Of a DNA stretch of 64,000 bases, positions 44,060 to 51,831 are shown piece after piece; the first letter of the stretch is position 1, and each line of letters opens with the position of its first letter. The stretch comes from [Empedobacter] haloabium. Its GTDB lineage: Bacteria > Pseudomonadota > Gammaproteobacteria > Burkholderiales > Burkholderiaceae_D. Location: NCBI GenBank assembly GCA_008011715.2, contig CP136508.1, positions 2,356,001 to 2,420,000 on the forward strand, read 5' to 3'. The translations under genes were made by a program, and so were the position numbers. The notes beneath the pieces were generated by a model, which was not told the DNA's origin, ran no database searches, and worked only from the letters and a program-made list of their open reading frames with translations.

Positions 44060-45476
44060 GCCGCTTGGCGGCGCGCGGGCGCAGCACCATCGTCAGGGGC
44101 GCCGGCGCCATCACGAAGCCCAGCACCTCGGCCGGCTCGGCGCCGTCCGCGGCTGCCACGCTGTCCAGGTCGAATTGCCCCAGCAGCGCCACCAGCGCGA
44201 CCTTCATCTCCAGCAGCGCCAGGTAGCGGCCCGGACAGGCACGCGCGCCGGCGCCGAACGGCAGGATGGCCTGGCGCGCGGGCGCCGTCGTCGCATCCCC
44301 GCCGGGCAGCCAGCGCTCCGGCTGGAACCCGGCCGCGCAGGCCAGCAGCGCGTCGTCGACACTGGCGTGGCGCAGCACGCACCACAGCAAGGTGCCGGGC
44401 GGCAGCGTGACGCCCAGCACCTCGGTCGCGCGCAGCGCCTGCAGCGGGATGAAGGGCGCGGGCGGCTTCAGCCGCATCGCCTCCAGCGCGCAAGCCTCCA
44501 CATAGTCCAGCGCGTCGGCCTGGGCCGGCGTGATGCTTGCCAGGTCGGGCACCTTGGCGCGCACCTCGTCCTGCGCCCGGCGCAGTGCGGCCGGGTGACG
44601 CGCCAGCAGCCAGGCCAGCCAGGCCAGCGCGCTGGCCGTCGTGTCCTCGCCGGCCATCAGCATCGTTGCCACGTTGCCGGCCACCTCGGCGTCGCCCAGG
44701 CCGCTGCCCGGTGCGTCGGCGGCGGCGATCAGCGCCTGCAGCAGGTTGGCCGGCCGCGCGCGCAAGGCCGGGTCGGCCGCCATGGCCGCGCGGCCGCTGG
44801 CGACGAACCCGTCGATGGCGGCCTGCAGCGCTGTCACGCTCGTCCGCAGCCGACGCTCGGCAGGGAGCGGCAGCCAGCGCCAGTAAGGCAGCGGCGCCAG
44901 CGAGCGGCGCGCCACGCCGGCCAGCACCGTGTCGATATGGTCCTGCAGGTCGCTCGTGCCGGCGTTGACGGTATCGACGTCGGCGCCGAACGCGAGGCCG
45001 GCGACGACGTCCACGGCATAGCGCTTCAGGTCGGCCGACAGAGGGATCGGCCGGCCGGCCACGGCCGCCTGCTGCCAGCGCGCGGCCAGCCGCACGCCCA
45101 CCTGGGCCAGGCGTGGCAGGTAGGCCTTGACGAAGCCTGGCGCGAACGCCTGCATCACCATGCGGCGCTGGCGGCGCCAGTCGTCGCCCTCGGCCAGCGT
45201 CAGCCCCGGCAGGCCGCCCAGCTCGCGCGTCACGTCGGCCGTGACGGCGGGGCGCCGGAAACCGTCCGGCCGGTCGCGCAGCACGCTGCCGATGGCATCC
45301 GGGTCGGCCAGCACGACGGCCGTGCGCGCGCCCAGGCGCACGCGGAACATCGGGCCGTACTGGCGGCTCCAGGCTTCCATCGTCCGGTGGATGGTGCGCG
45401 GGTGCAGCTGCAGGGCGCTGCCCAGCAGGGGCAGGCCGCGCGGGCCGGGCAGGGTGGCGATGAGGCGGTCGGGCAT
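44046..45476 (-). CDS. cytochrome P450
   Basis: A 476-residue P450. The I-helix oxygen motif is AGEDTT, the K-helix ExxR is EAMR, and the haem ligand loop is FGAGARACPGR. The N-terminus is Pro-rich (PGPRGLPLLG) as in bacterial fatty acid- or steroid-type P450s, with no membrane anchor. The ATG at 45476 follows an AGGAG site; a further ATG at 45497 is less likely. It is divergent from an AraC gene 130 bases away, which is the probable regulator. No ferredoxin gene lies next to it. The substrate is unknown. Confidence 0.92.
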   Translation of the reverse strand: MPDRLIATLPGPRGLPLLGSALQLHPRTIHRTMEAWSRQYGPMFRVRLGARTAVVLADPDAIGSVLRDRPDGFRRPAVTADVTRELGGLPGLTLAEGDDWRRQRRMVMQAFAPGFVKAYLPRLAQVGVRLAARWQQAAVAGRPIPLSADLKRYAVDVVAGLAFGADVDTVNAGTSDLQDHIDTVLAGVARRSLAPLPYWRWLPLPAERRLRTSVTALQAAIDGFVASGRAAMAADPALRARPANLLQALIAAADAPGSGLGDAEVAGNVATMLMAGEDTTASALAWLAWLLARHPAALRRAQDEVRAKVPDLASITPAQADALDYVEACALEAMRLKPPAPFIPLQALRATEVLGVTLPPGTLLWCVLRHASVDDALLACAAGFQPERWLPGGDATTAPARQAILPFGAGARACPGRYLALLEMKVALVALLGQFDLDSVAAADGAEPAEVLGFVMAPAPLTMVLRPRAAKRLNAA

Positions 45477-45606
45477 GGCGGCTCCTGGCAGTGTCATGAC
45501 CCGCAGTATGGTGGCGTGCCGGCGTATCGTCTTGAACGTTTGCGACGGCGCTGTGCCCCGGTCCTGATTGGCACCCTTGGCGTCCCGGCCACGCTAGAAT
45601 GCCAGT

Positions 45607-46482
45607 ATGGAAGAGCCAACCTATCCCCCGACCGTTGCCCGCCTGGTGGCGCCCCGCGTCGCGCTGGCGTCGTGCGTGCGTGCCTGGGTGGTGCGCAGCA
45701 CGGTCGGCTGCGCGCCGCTGGCCGCGCCGCAGCGCCTGAACCGCTTCCCGGCCACGCCGTTCTGCACGATCACCTGGATGTTCGAGGGCAGCGCCCAACT
45801 GGTCGTGCCGGCGGTGGACGACCCGGCCATCGATACCTGGCTGCGGCCGGGCCAGGCGCTGTTCTGCGGCCCGCAGTCGCGGCCGTTCGTCACGTCCAAT
45901 CCCGGTCCCGTGCACGTCATGACGGTGATGCTCTTCGCCGACGCGCTGCACCGGTTGACGGGCCTGGACATGGCCGCGCAACTGGACCGCATGGCGCCGC
46001 TGGGCGAGGTGCTCGATACCTGGTGGCAGGACTTGTCCGCCAGCGTACTGGCCGCCGTCACGGACGAGGAGCGGATCGCCGTCTTCGAGACGGGGCTGGA
46101 GCGGCGCTGGCGTGGCGTGCGGGCCGACGGGGCGCTGGTGCACGCGCGCGACTGGGTGCAGGCGCTGGCCGTGCGCGCGGCCGCCGCCGGCATGGGCCGC
46201 AGCGCGCGCATGGCCGAGCGCCGTGTGCGCGCGTGGGCCGGCCATCCGCTGCGCACCTTGCGCCGGCTGGACCGGATCGAGCGGTCGATGGTGGCCGCAC
46301 GGACCGCGTCGCAGGCCGAGCAGGGCAGGGTCAGCCTGGCCGAGGTGGCGGCGGCCGGCGGCTTCGCCGACCAGGCCCACCTGTCGCGCGAGGCGCGTGC
46401 CATCGCCGGTACCAGTCCCGCCGAACTGCTGCGCCTGGCGCAAACCGACGAGAGCTACTGGCTGTACCGGATCTGGCTGTGA
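45607..46482 (+). CDS. AraC family regulator divergent from the P450
   Basis: A 291-residue AraC protein with N-terminal sensor of unclear ligand (FEGSAQLVVPAVDD, FCGPQSRPFVTSNPGP) and a C-terminal helix-turn-helix (SLAEVAAAGGFADQAHLSRE, AGTSPAELLRLAQ). Only the second DNA-binding helix pair is textbook; the first is degenerate (RMAERRVRAWAGH). It is divergent from the P450 gene and likely controls it. The histidine-kinase gene on the other side is convergent. Confidence 0.82.
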   Translation: MEEPTYPPTVARLVAPRVALASCVRAWVVRSTVGCAPLAAPQRLNRFPATPFCTITWMFEGSAQLVVPAVDDPAIDTWLRPGQALFCGPQSRPFVTSNPGPVHVMTVMLFADALHRLTGLDMAAQLDRMAPLGEVLDTWWQDLSASVLAAVTDEERIAVFETGLERRWRGVRADGALVHARDWVQALAVRAAAAGMGRSARMAERRVRAWAGHPLRTLRRLDRIERSMVAARTASQAEQGRVSLAEVAAAGGFADQAHLSREARAIAGTSPAELLRLAQTDESYWLYRIWL

Positions 46483-46510
46483 GCGCAAGGCGCCGCTGGG
46501 CGCCGGCCGA

Positions 46511-47209
46511 TCAGGGCGCCGGCGTCTTCGGCAGCACCAGCGTCAGCGCGCTGCCGCCATCGGGGTGGGCCTTCAGGTCGAGGGTGCCGCCCAGGTGGCG
46601 CGCCCGTTCGCGCACCAGGCGCAGGCCATATTTGTCGGCGCCCGCGTCGGGCGCGCCGGGCCCGCTGCCGTTGTCGCGCACGGTCAGCATGATCTCGTCC
46701 TCGTTATCGTCGACGATGACGTTCACCTCGGTCGCGCCCGCGTGGGCGGCCACGTTGCGCAGCCCTTCCTCCAGCGCGAACAGCAGCGCCACGCCGTGCT
46801 CGCGCGAGCAGGCCGGTTCGTCCTCGGGCAGGCTGCAGCGCGCCGCGACGCGGTAATGCTCGCCGAACTCCGTCACGGCCTCGCTGAAGGCAACCTTGAT
46901 GCCGAGGAACTCGAGCTTGTCATTCCACAGCTTGTGCTGCATGCGGCGGTTGTTCTCGATAATCGTGTGCAGCAGGTTCTTCATCTGCACCGCACGTTCG
47001 CGCAGCGCGGGCGGGTCTTCCGGCAACTTCGCCGTCAATAGGCCAAGGTGCATGGTCAGCGCGGTCAGCGAGGAACCCACGCTGTCGTGCAACTGGCGCG
47101 CCAGGGAGCGGCGTTCGTTGTCCCAGGTGCTGTTGACGTGCCCCAGCAGGTCGCTGAGTTCGGCGACACGGGCTGCGTCGTTCTGATCTTCCGGTGCAAT
47201 ATCGGACAT
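46511..47209 (-). CDS. NarX/DegS-type histidine kinase, soluble
   Basis: A 232-residue kinase without membrane helices or sensor domain. It has the HisKA_3 box with the phospho-His in SLARQLHDSVGSSLTALTMH and a compact HATPase (ALEEGLRNVAAHAGATEVNV, DNGSGPG, YGLRLVRERARHLGG). Such short kinases usually phosphorylate a NarL/FixJ response regulator and take their input from another protein. No partner is adjacent. The 3' end is 29 bases after the convergent AraC gene stop. Regulation is not visible in the sequence. Confidence 0.85.
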   Translation of the reverse strand: MSDIAPEDQNDAARVAELSDLLGHVNSTWDNERRSLARQLHDSVGSSLTALTMHLGLLTAKLPEDPPALRERAVQMKNLLHTIIENNRRMQHKLWNDKLEFLGIKVAFSEAVTEFGEHYRVAARCSLPEDEPACSREHGVALLFALEEGLRNVAAHAGATEVNVIVDDNEDEIMLTVRDNGSGPGAPDAGADKYGLRLVRERARHLGGTLDLKAHPDGGSALTLVLPKTPAP

Positions 47210-47364
47210 GGTGTTTTCTTATTGTATGCAGGCGGTAACGCCTGGATCATACATGAGGTTTTGCGGAAATGTCGCACCGGCACCATCGTGAAATGCCGCA
47301 CATACACAGCGCTGCAAAAGTGACAAGCTGTGCCCATCATCCAACCGACACAAAAGGAGCAGCC

Positions 47365-47880
47365 ATGAGTGCCACAGCCAAGCCGCAAGACGCGATCGCC
47401 CTGCTGAAGCAGGACCACGCCGAAGTGAAGGCGATGTTCAAGCAGTTCGAGGAGCTGGGCGAGCGCGCGTTTGTCGCGAAGAAAAAACTGGCCGACAAGA
47501 TCTGCCTGGAACTGACCAAGCACGCGATCGCGGAGGAAGAGATCTTCTACCCGGCCGTGCGCCAGGAAGCCGAGGACAGCGATGACCTGGTCGACGAGGC
47601 GACGGTCGAGCACGCGTCGGCCAAGGACCTGATCGCCCAGATCAGCGCGATGGACCCGCATGATGACCTGTACGATGCCAAGGTGAAAGTACTGGGCGAG
47701 TACATCGAGCACCACGTCAAGGAAGAAGAGAGCGAGATGTTCCCGAAAGCGAAGCAGGCCGACCTGGACATGGTCGAGCTGGGGGAACGCATCCAGGCCC
47801 GCAAGGACGAGATCGACATGATCCCGCCCGAGCCGATGGTCACCGTGAAGGGCGCGCAGGCCAGCCAGCCGCGCATGTAA
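47365..47880 (+). CDS. haemerythrin HHE-domain protein
   Basis: A 171-residue haemerythrin-like protein. The iron-binding histidines and acids are in ALLKQDHAEVKAMFK, LTKHAIAEEEIFYP, ATVEHASAKDLI and YIEHHVKEEESEMFPK. The His pattern H-HxxxE-H-HxxxD/E is complete enough for a di-iron or Fe-binding site. Such cytoplasmic proteins bind O2 or protect Fe-S centres from oxidative or nitrosative stress. The ATG at 47365 follows AAAAGGAG; an upstream frame is unlikely. A bidirectional hairpin separates it from the convergent hybrid kinase. Confidence 0.88.
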   Translation: MSATAKPQDAIALLKQDHAEVKAMFKQFEELGERAFVAKKKLADKICLELTKHAIAEEEIFYPAVRQEAEDSDDLVDEATVEHASAKDLIAQISAMDPHDDLYDAKVKVLGEYIEHHVKEEESEMFPKAKQADLDMVELGERIQARKDEIDMIPPEPMVTVKGAQASQPRM

Positions 47881-47886
47881 GCCCGC

Positions 47887-47907
47887 CGGGAGCGCGCCGC
47901 GCTCCCG
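47887..47907. terminator. bidirectional terminator hairpin
   Basis: A perfect 9-bp stem (CGGGAGCGC and GCGCTCCCG) with a 3-base loop lies between the haemerythrin stop and the convergent hybrid kinase stop. No T run is present on either side. Confidence 0.6.
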
Positions 47908-47919
47908 CTTCCTGGCCGC

Positions 47920-49599
47920 TCAGGCGGCCGGCGCCGAGGAACTGTTCGGATTGGTCAGGCTGCCGATCGCCTTCATCAGGCTTTCGATGTCCACCGGTTT
48001 CACCAGGTGCATGTCGAAGCCGGCTTCCAGCACGCGACGCTGGTCTTCCGCCAGGCCGTAGCCCGTCAGCGCGATCAGGCGGATGCCGCTGGTCTCGCCG
48101 TTGGCGCGCAGCCGCCGCGCCACCTCGTAGCCGTCGATGCCCGGCAGGCCGATGTCGACCAGCGCCACGTCGGGCCGGTAGCCCTGCGCCGCCGCGATGC
48201 CCTGCAGGCCGTCGGCGGCGTGCTGCACCTCGTAGCCGTAACAGCCCAGCATCATGGCCATCATCTCGCGGCCATCGTCGTTGTCTTCAATCAGCAGAAT
48301 GGTTGGCTTGCTCTGTACGGTCGTTTCCATGGTTTCAGGCTTCGTTTCAGTGATACGTTCGGTGCGGGGCAGGCGGATCGAGAACGTGCTGCCTTCGCCC
48401 GCTCCCGCGCTCTCGGCTTCGACGCTGCCCCCATGCAATTCAGCCAGGCGCCGCACCAGTGCCAGGCCGATGCCCAGGCCGCCCTGGGCACGGTCCAGCG
48501 TGCTGGTGCCCTGCACGAAGACGTCGAAGACATGGGGCAGCAGCTCGGCCGAAATGCCGACGCCGGTGTCGTGCACGGTCAGCACGACCTCATCGCCGTC
48601 CAGTTCCAGCACGATGTCGATGCTGCCACCCGGCGGCGTGTACTTGAGTGCATTGTCCAGCAGGTTGGAAAAGATCTGCTCCAGCCGCGTCACGTCGCCG
48701 TCGACCCAGCCCGGCTCGAGCTCCATGGTGACATGGTAATCCGCCGTGCGTCCGGTGGCACGGTAGGTTTCCAGGCTGTTGGCGATCAGGGCGGCCAGGT
48801 CGAGCGGCGCCCGGTTCAGCAGGATCTTGCCGGACATCGCGCGCGACAGGTCCAGCAGGTCGTCGACGATGCGGCCCAGGTGCTGGCTCTGGCGCTGGAT
48901 GATCTTCTTGGCCCGCGCCGCGCCTTCGCCGGACACGCCGGGCAGGCCGATCAGCGAGGCGGCACTGCTGATGGCCGACAGCGGATTGCGCAGCTCGTGA
49001 CCCAGCATTGCGAGGAATTCATCCTTGGCATGGTTTTGCCGCTCCGCCACCTTGCGCTCCTCGATTTCCTGCAGCAGCCGCTGGTTGCTGGCGATCAGGT
49101 CGTTGGTGCGCTGGTGCAACTGCCTGGCCTGCTTCTTCAATTCCTCGTTCTTCACGGCCAGCGCGACGAACACCGAGATCTTGGCATGCAGGATTTGCGG
49201 GATGACAGGCGTGAACAGGAAATCGGCGGCGCCGCGCTGGTAGGCCTTCAGGCGGTCCAGCTCGTCGGCCACGAAGGCCGTGATGAAGATGATCGGAATA
49301 TTGGCCGAGCGCCCGCGCTGGTGGATCGCCTCGGCCGTCTCGAACCCGTCCATGCCGGGCATGTTCACGTCGAGCAGGATCACGGCGAAGTCGTGCCGCA
49401 ATACCTGCCGCAGCGCTTCCTCGCCGCTGCGCGCGGCAATTACCTCATAGGGCTCTTGCTCGGCCCACTGTGCCAGCAGGCTCGTCAGGGCGAACAGGCT
49501 GTTGGCGTCATCGTTGACGACGAGGATCTTTGGTTTGTCCAATTTGGGTACTTTTAATAGTTTCAGATCACGTCGCGGAGAAACAGTTTTGTCAGGCAA
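47920..49599 (-). CDS. hybrid kinase with two receiver domains (REC-HisKA-HATPase-REC)
   Basis: A 559-residue soluble kinase. REC1 (about 24-145) has LVVNDD and phospho-Asp LLDVNMPGMDG; a coiled coil follows, then HisKA with the phospho-His in MLGHELRNPLSAISSA, HATPase (NLLDNALKYTP, DTGVGI, GGLGIGLALV) and REC2 with LLIEDNDD and VDIGLPGIDG plus Lys in LVKPVD. In REC1 the otherwise invariant Lys after strand 5 is Thr (DFLFTPVIP), so it may not respond normally. It starts from TTG with CAGGA before it. No sensor domain is present, so input probably comes through REC1. Confidence 0.87.
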   Translation of the reverse strand: MPDKTVSPRRDLKLLKVPKLDKPKILVVNDDANSLFALTSLLAQWAEQEPYEVIAARSGEEALRQVLRHDFAVILLDVNMPGMDGFETAEAIHQRGRSANIPIIFITAFVADELDRLKAYQRGAADFLFTPVIPQILHAKISVFVALAVKNEELKKQARQLHQRTNDLIASNQRLLQEIEERKVAERQNHAKDEFLAMLGHELRNPLSAISSAASLIGLPGVSGEGAARAKKIIQRQSQHLGRIVDDLLDLSRAMSGKILLNRAPLDLAALIANSLETYRATGRTADYHVTMELEPGWVDGDVTRLEQIFSNLLDNALKYTPPGGSIDIVLELDGDEVVLTVHDTGVGISAELLPHVFDVFVQGTSTLDRAQGGLGIGLALVRRLAELHGGSVEAESAGAGEGSTFSIRLPRTERITETKPETMETTVQSKPTILLIEDNDDGREMMAMMLGCYGYEVQHAADGLQGIAAAQGYRPDVALVDIGLPGIDGYEVARRLRANGETSGIRLIALTGYGLAEDQRRVLEAGFDMHLVKPVDIESLMKAIGSLTNPNSSSAPAA

Positions 49600-49726
49600 A
49601 CATCCTGACGATCATAGCAACCGCATATCGCAATGTCAAAAGTCCATGCGGCAACGGGAACAGCCCCGATATTGTTCGATTGCGCACATACATGTCCGTG
49701 GCAATCATGACATATTGAAAGCGTAG

Positions 49727-50176
<450 letters not shown>

Positions 50177-50199
50177 GCGAGGCGAAACCCAGGCGCACC

Positions 50200-50559
50200 G
50201 GGGTCTGTCCCGCAGGGACTGACCCTAATGCCGCTAAGTTAAGAGAAAAGTAGCTGGGTTAGGGTCTGTCCCCGCAGGGGACTGACCCTGGTTTTAATCG
50301 CAGAACCATGCGACTTGCGCGATAAAAACCGGGGTCAGTCCCAAAAAACGGGACAGACCCCAAGCGAGCGTCTGTTCTCTGCGCGCCAAAATTCCTTAAC
50401 TTAGCGGCATTAGGGACTGATCCCGAAGTTTGGCAGGTTCGCCGCGGCGGCTGACGGCAATCGCGTATCGAAAGGAACCTCATTCCTTACGATACGCGAT
50501 TGCCTTCTTGCGCTATTGGCACGCAGCACTTCGGGGTCAGTCCCAACGGGACAGACCCC
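50200..50559. repeat. dispersed palindromic element, second full copy
   Basis: The 386-base gene-free gap is made of repeat units. 50224-50243 and the inverted 50394-50414 match the 21-bp arms seen near 21.8-22.0 kb. Flanking and internal GGGGTCTGTCCC, GGGACTGACCC and their inverses occur at 50200-50211, near 50266-50292, 50332-50360 and 50533-50559. A second large hairpin (50456-50504) is embedded. No gene is seen. The arms sit 150 bases apart here and 128 bases apart in the other copy, so the inner sequence is not conserved, only the ends. Confidence 0.8.
50456..50504. repeat. long hairpin within the repeat region
   Basis: A 22-bp inverted repeat (starting GGCAATCGCGTATCG) with one mismatch and a 5-base loop. 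It is far longer than a normal terminator stem and lacks a T run. Confidence 0.8.
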
Positions 50560-50562
50560 ATT

Positions 50563-51555
50563 TCAGGCGGCGGTGGTGGCGACGCTTTTCAGCTGATGCG
50601 GCACGCTGGCCGCGGCGGCCTTGGTGCTGCCGGGCGCCGCGCAGAAGCGGTTCTTGCCGGCACGCTTGGCGTCGTACAGGGCGTTGTCGGCCGCGTGGAT
50701 CAGGTCGCCAACGGTCGATGCGTCGTCCGGGAACAGCGCGATGCCGATGCTGGTGGACAGGCGCAAGGTGATGCCGTTCACGAGGTAGGGTTCGGACACC
50801 ACCTCGATCAGCTTCGAGGCCGGTTCGCGCGCGTCCGGCAGGCCGCTCACGTCGCCCAGCACGATGACGAATTCGTCGCCCCCGACCCGCGCCACCGTGT
50901 CCTCCTTGCGCGAGGAGCCCACCAGGCGCTGTGCCACGAGCTTGAGGATTTCGTCGCCATAGGCATGGCCGTGGGTATCGTTGATGGCCTTGAAGCCGTC
51001 CAGGTCGAGGTACATGACGGCGGCCTTGCGCTGGTTGCGCATTGCGTGCTGCAGCGTGGTCTCGATGCGGTCTTCCAGCAGGCGCCGGTTCGGCAGGCCC
51101 GTCAGCGGGTCGTGCAGGGCCAGCTCCTGCTGCTTCTTGCTGTACTGCGCCAGCTCCTTGTAGAGCAGGCGTACCTCCAGCATATTGTGGATGCGCTTGT
51201 GCACCTCGAGCAGGTCGAACGGCTTGCTGATGAAGTCGCGCGCGCCGGCTTCCAGCGCGGCAATCTTGAACGCCGGCTGGGCCGTCAGCGCCAGCACCGG
51301 CAGGTAACCGTCCTGCTCGATTTCCTTCAGTCCCTTCATGACCTGGAAGCCGTTCAGGCCAGGCATCTGCAGGTCCAGCAGGATCAGATCGTAGCAATGT
51401 TGCCGATGCAGGGTGCAAACCTGGTCGGGCAGCATCGTCGCCGTGACGTCGGTGTAGCCGGCTTCACGCAGGATCTCGAGCATCAGGTCGACATTGTCCG
51501 CGCAATCGTCCACCACCAGGATCTTGGCATTCAGGATCTCATCTGGGCTGGGCAT
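50563..51555 (-). CDS. response regulator diguanylate cyclase (REC-GGDEF)
   Basis: A 330-residue soluble enzyme of WspR/PleD-like build. REC (about 8-125): ILVVDDCADN, phospho-Asp LLDLQMPGLNG, Lys in FISKPFD. GGDEF (about 155-315): HDPLTGLPNRRLLEDR, RVGGDEF with the RKED inhibition site. It should make c-di-GMP upon phosphorylation. The ATG at 51555 follows AGAAGAG; a GTG eight codons earlier is less likely. Near it are two hybrid kinases, one of which could be its partner. No output beyond c-di-GMP is present. Confidence 0.92.
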   Translation of the reverse strand: MPSPDEILNAKILVVDDCADNVDLMLEILREAGYTDVTATMLPDQVCTLHRQHCYDLILLDLQMPGLNGFQVMKGLKEIEQDGYLPVLALTAQPAFKIAALEAGARDFISKPFDLLEVHKRIHNMLEVRLLYKELAQYSKKQQELALHDPLTGLPNRRLLEDRIETTLQHAMRNQRKAAVMYLDLDGFKAINDTHGHAYGDEILKLVAQRLVGSSRKEDTVARVGGDEFVIVLGDVSGLPDAREPASKLIEVVSEPYLVNGITLRLSTSIGIALFPDDASTVGDLIHAADNALYDAKRAGKNRFCAAPGSTKAAAASVPHQLKSVATTAA

Positions 51556-51831
51556 ATCTCTTCTCGCCTCATCGTGCACACAGGCTCCGGCGTTTTTTCG
51601 GCCTGGAGCGGAATTCTAAGTGTAGCGCCGCAGGGTTTGCTGCGTCGCACGTATTGAAAAATTATTTTCCAAGGGAAGATTTTTCAGATATTGGAGTGTA
51701 TCAAACTTGCACGAGTTTCTTGTAGGACATTGCCGCGTCCGGCAGTAGGAAGGCGGGAAAAATCATGTTTAAAGTTAATGCTTGTTGTATTTCGATCGTC
51801 GAGTGATCAAAAAACAACAGTCGGCTGAAGG

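Noticed and set aside
51580..51831. Short frames in the AT-rich gap next to the large hybrid kinase
   Set aside because: They are 13-22 codons without ribosome sites or similarity; no gene is supported.
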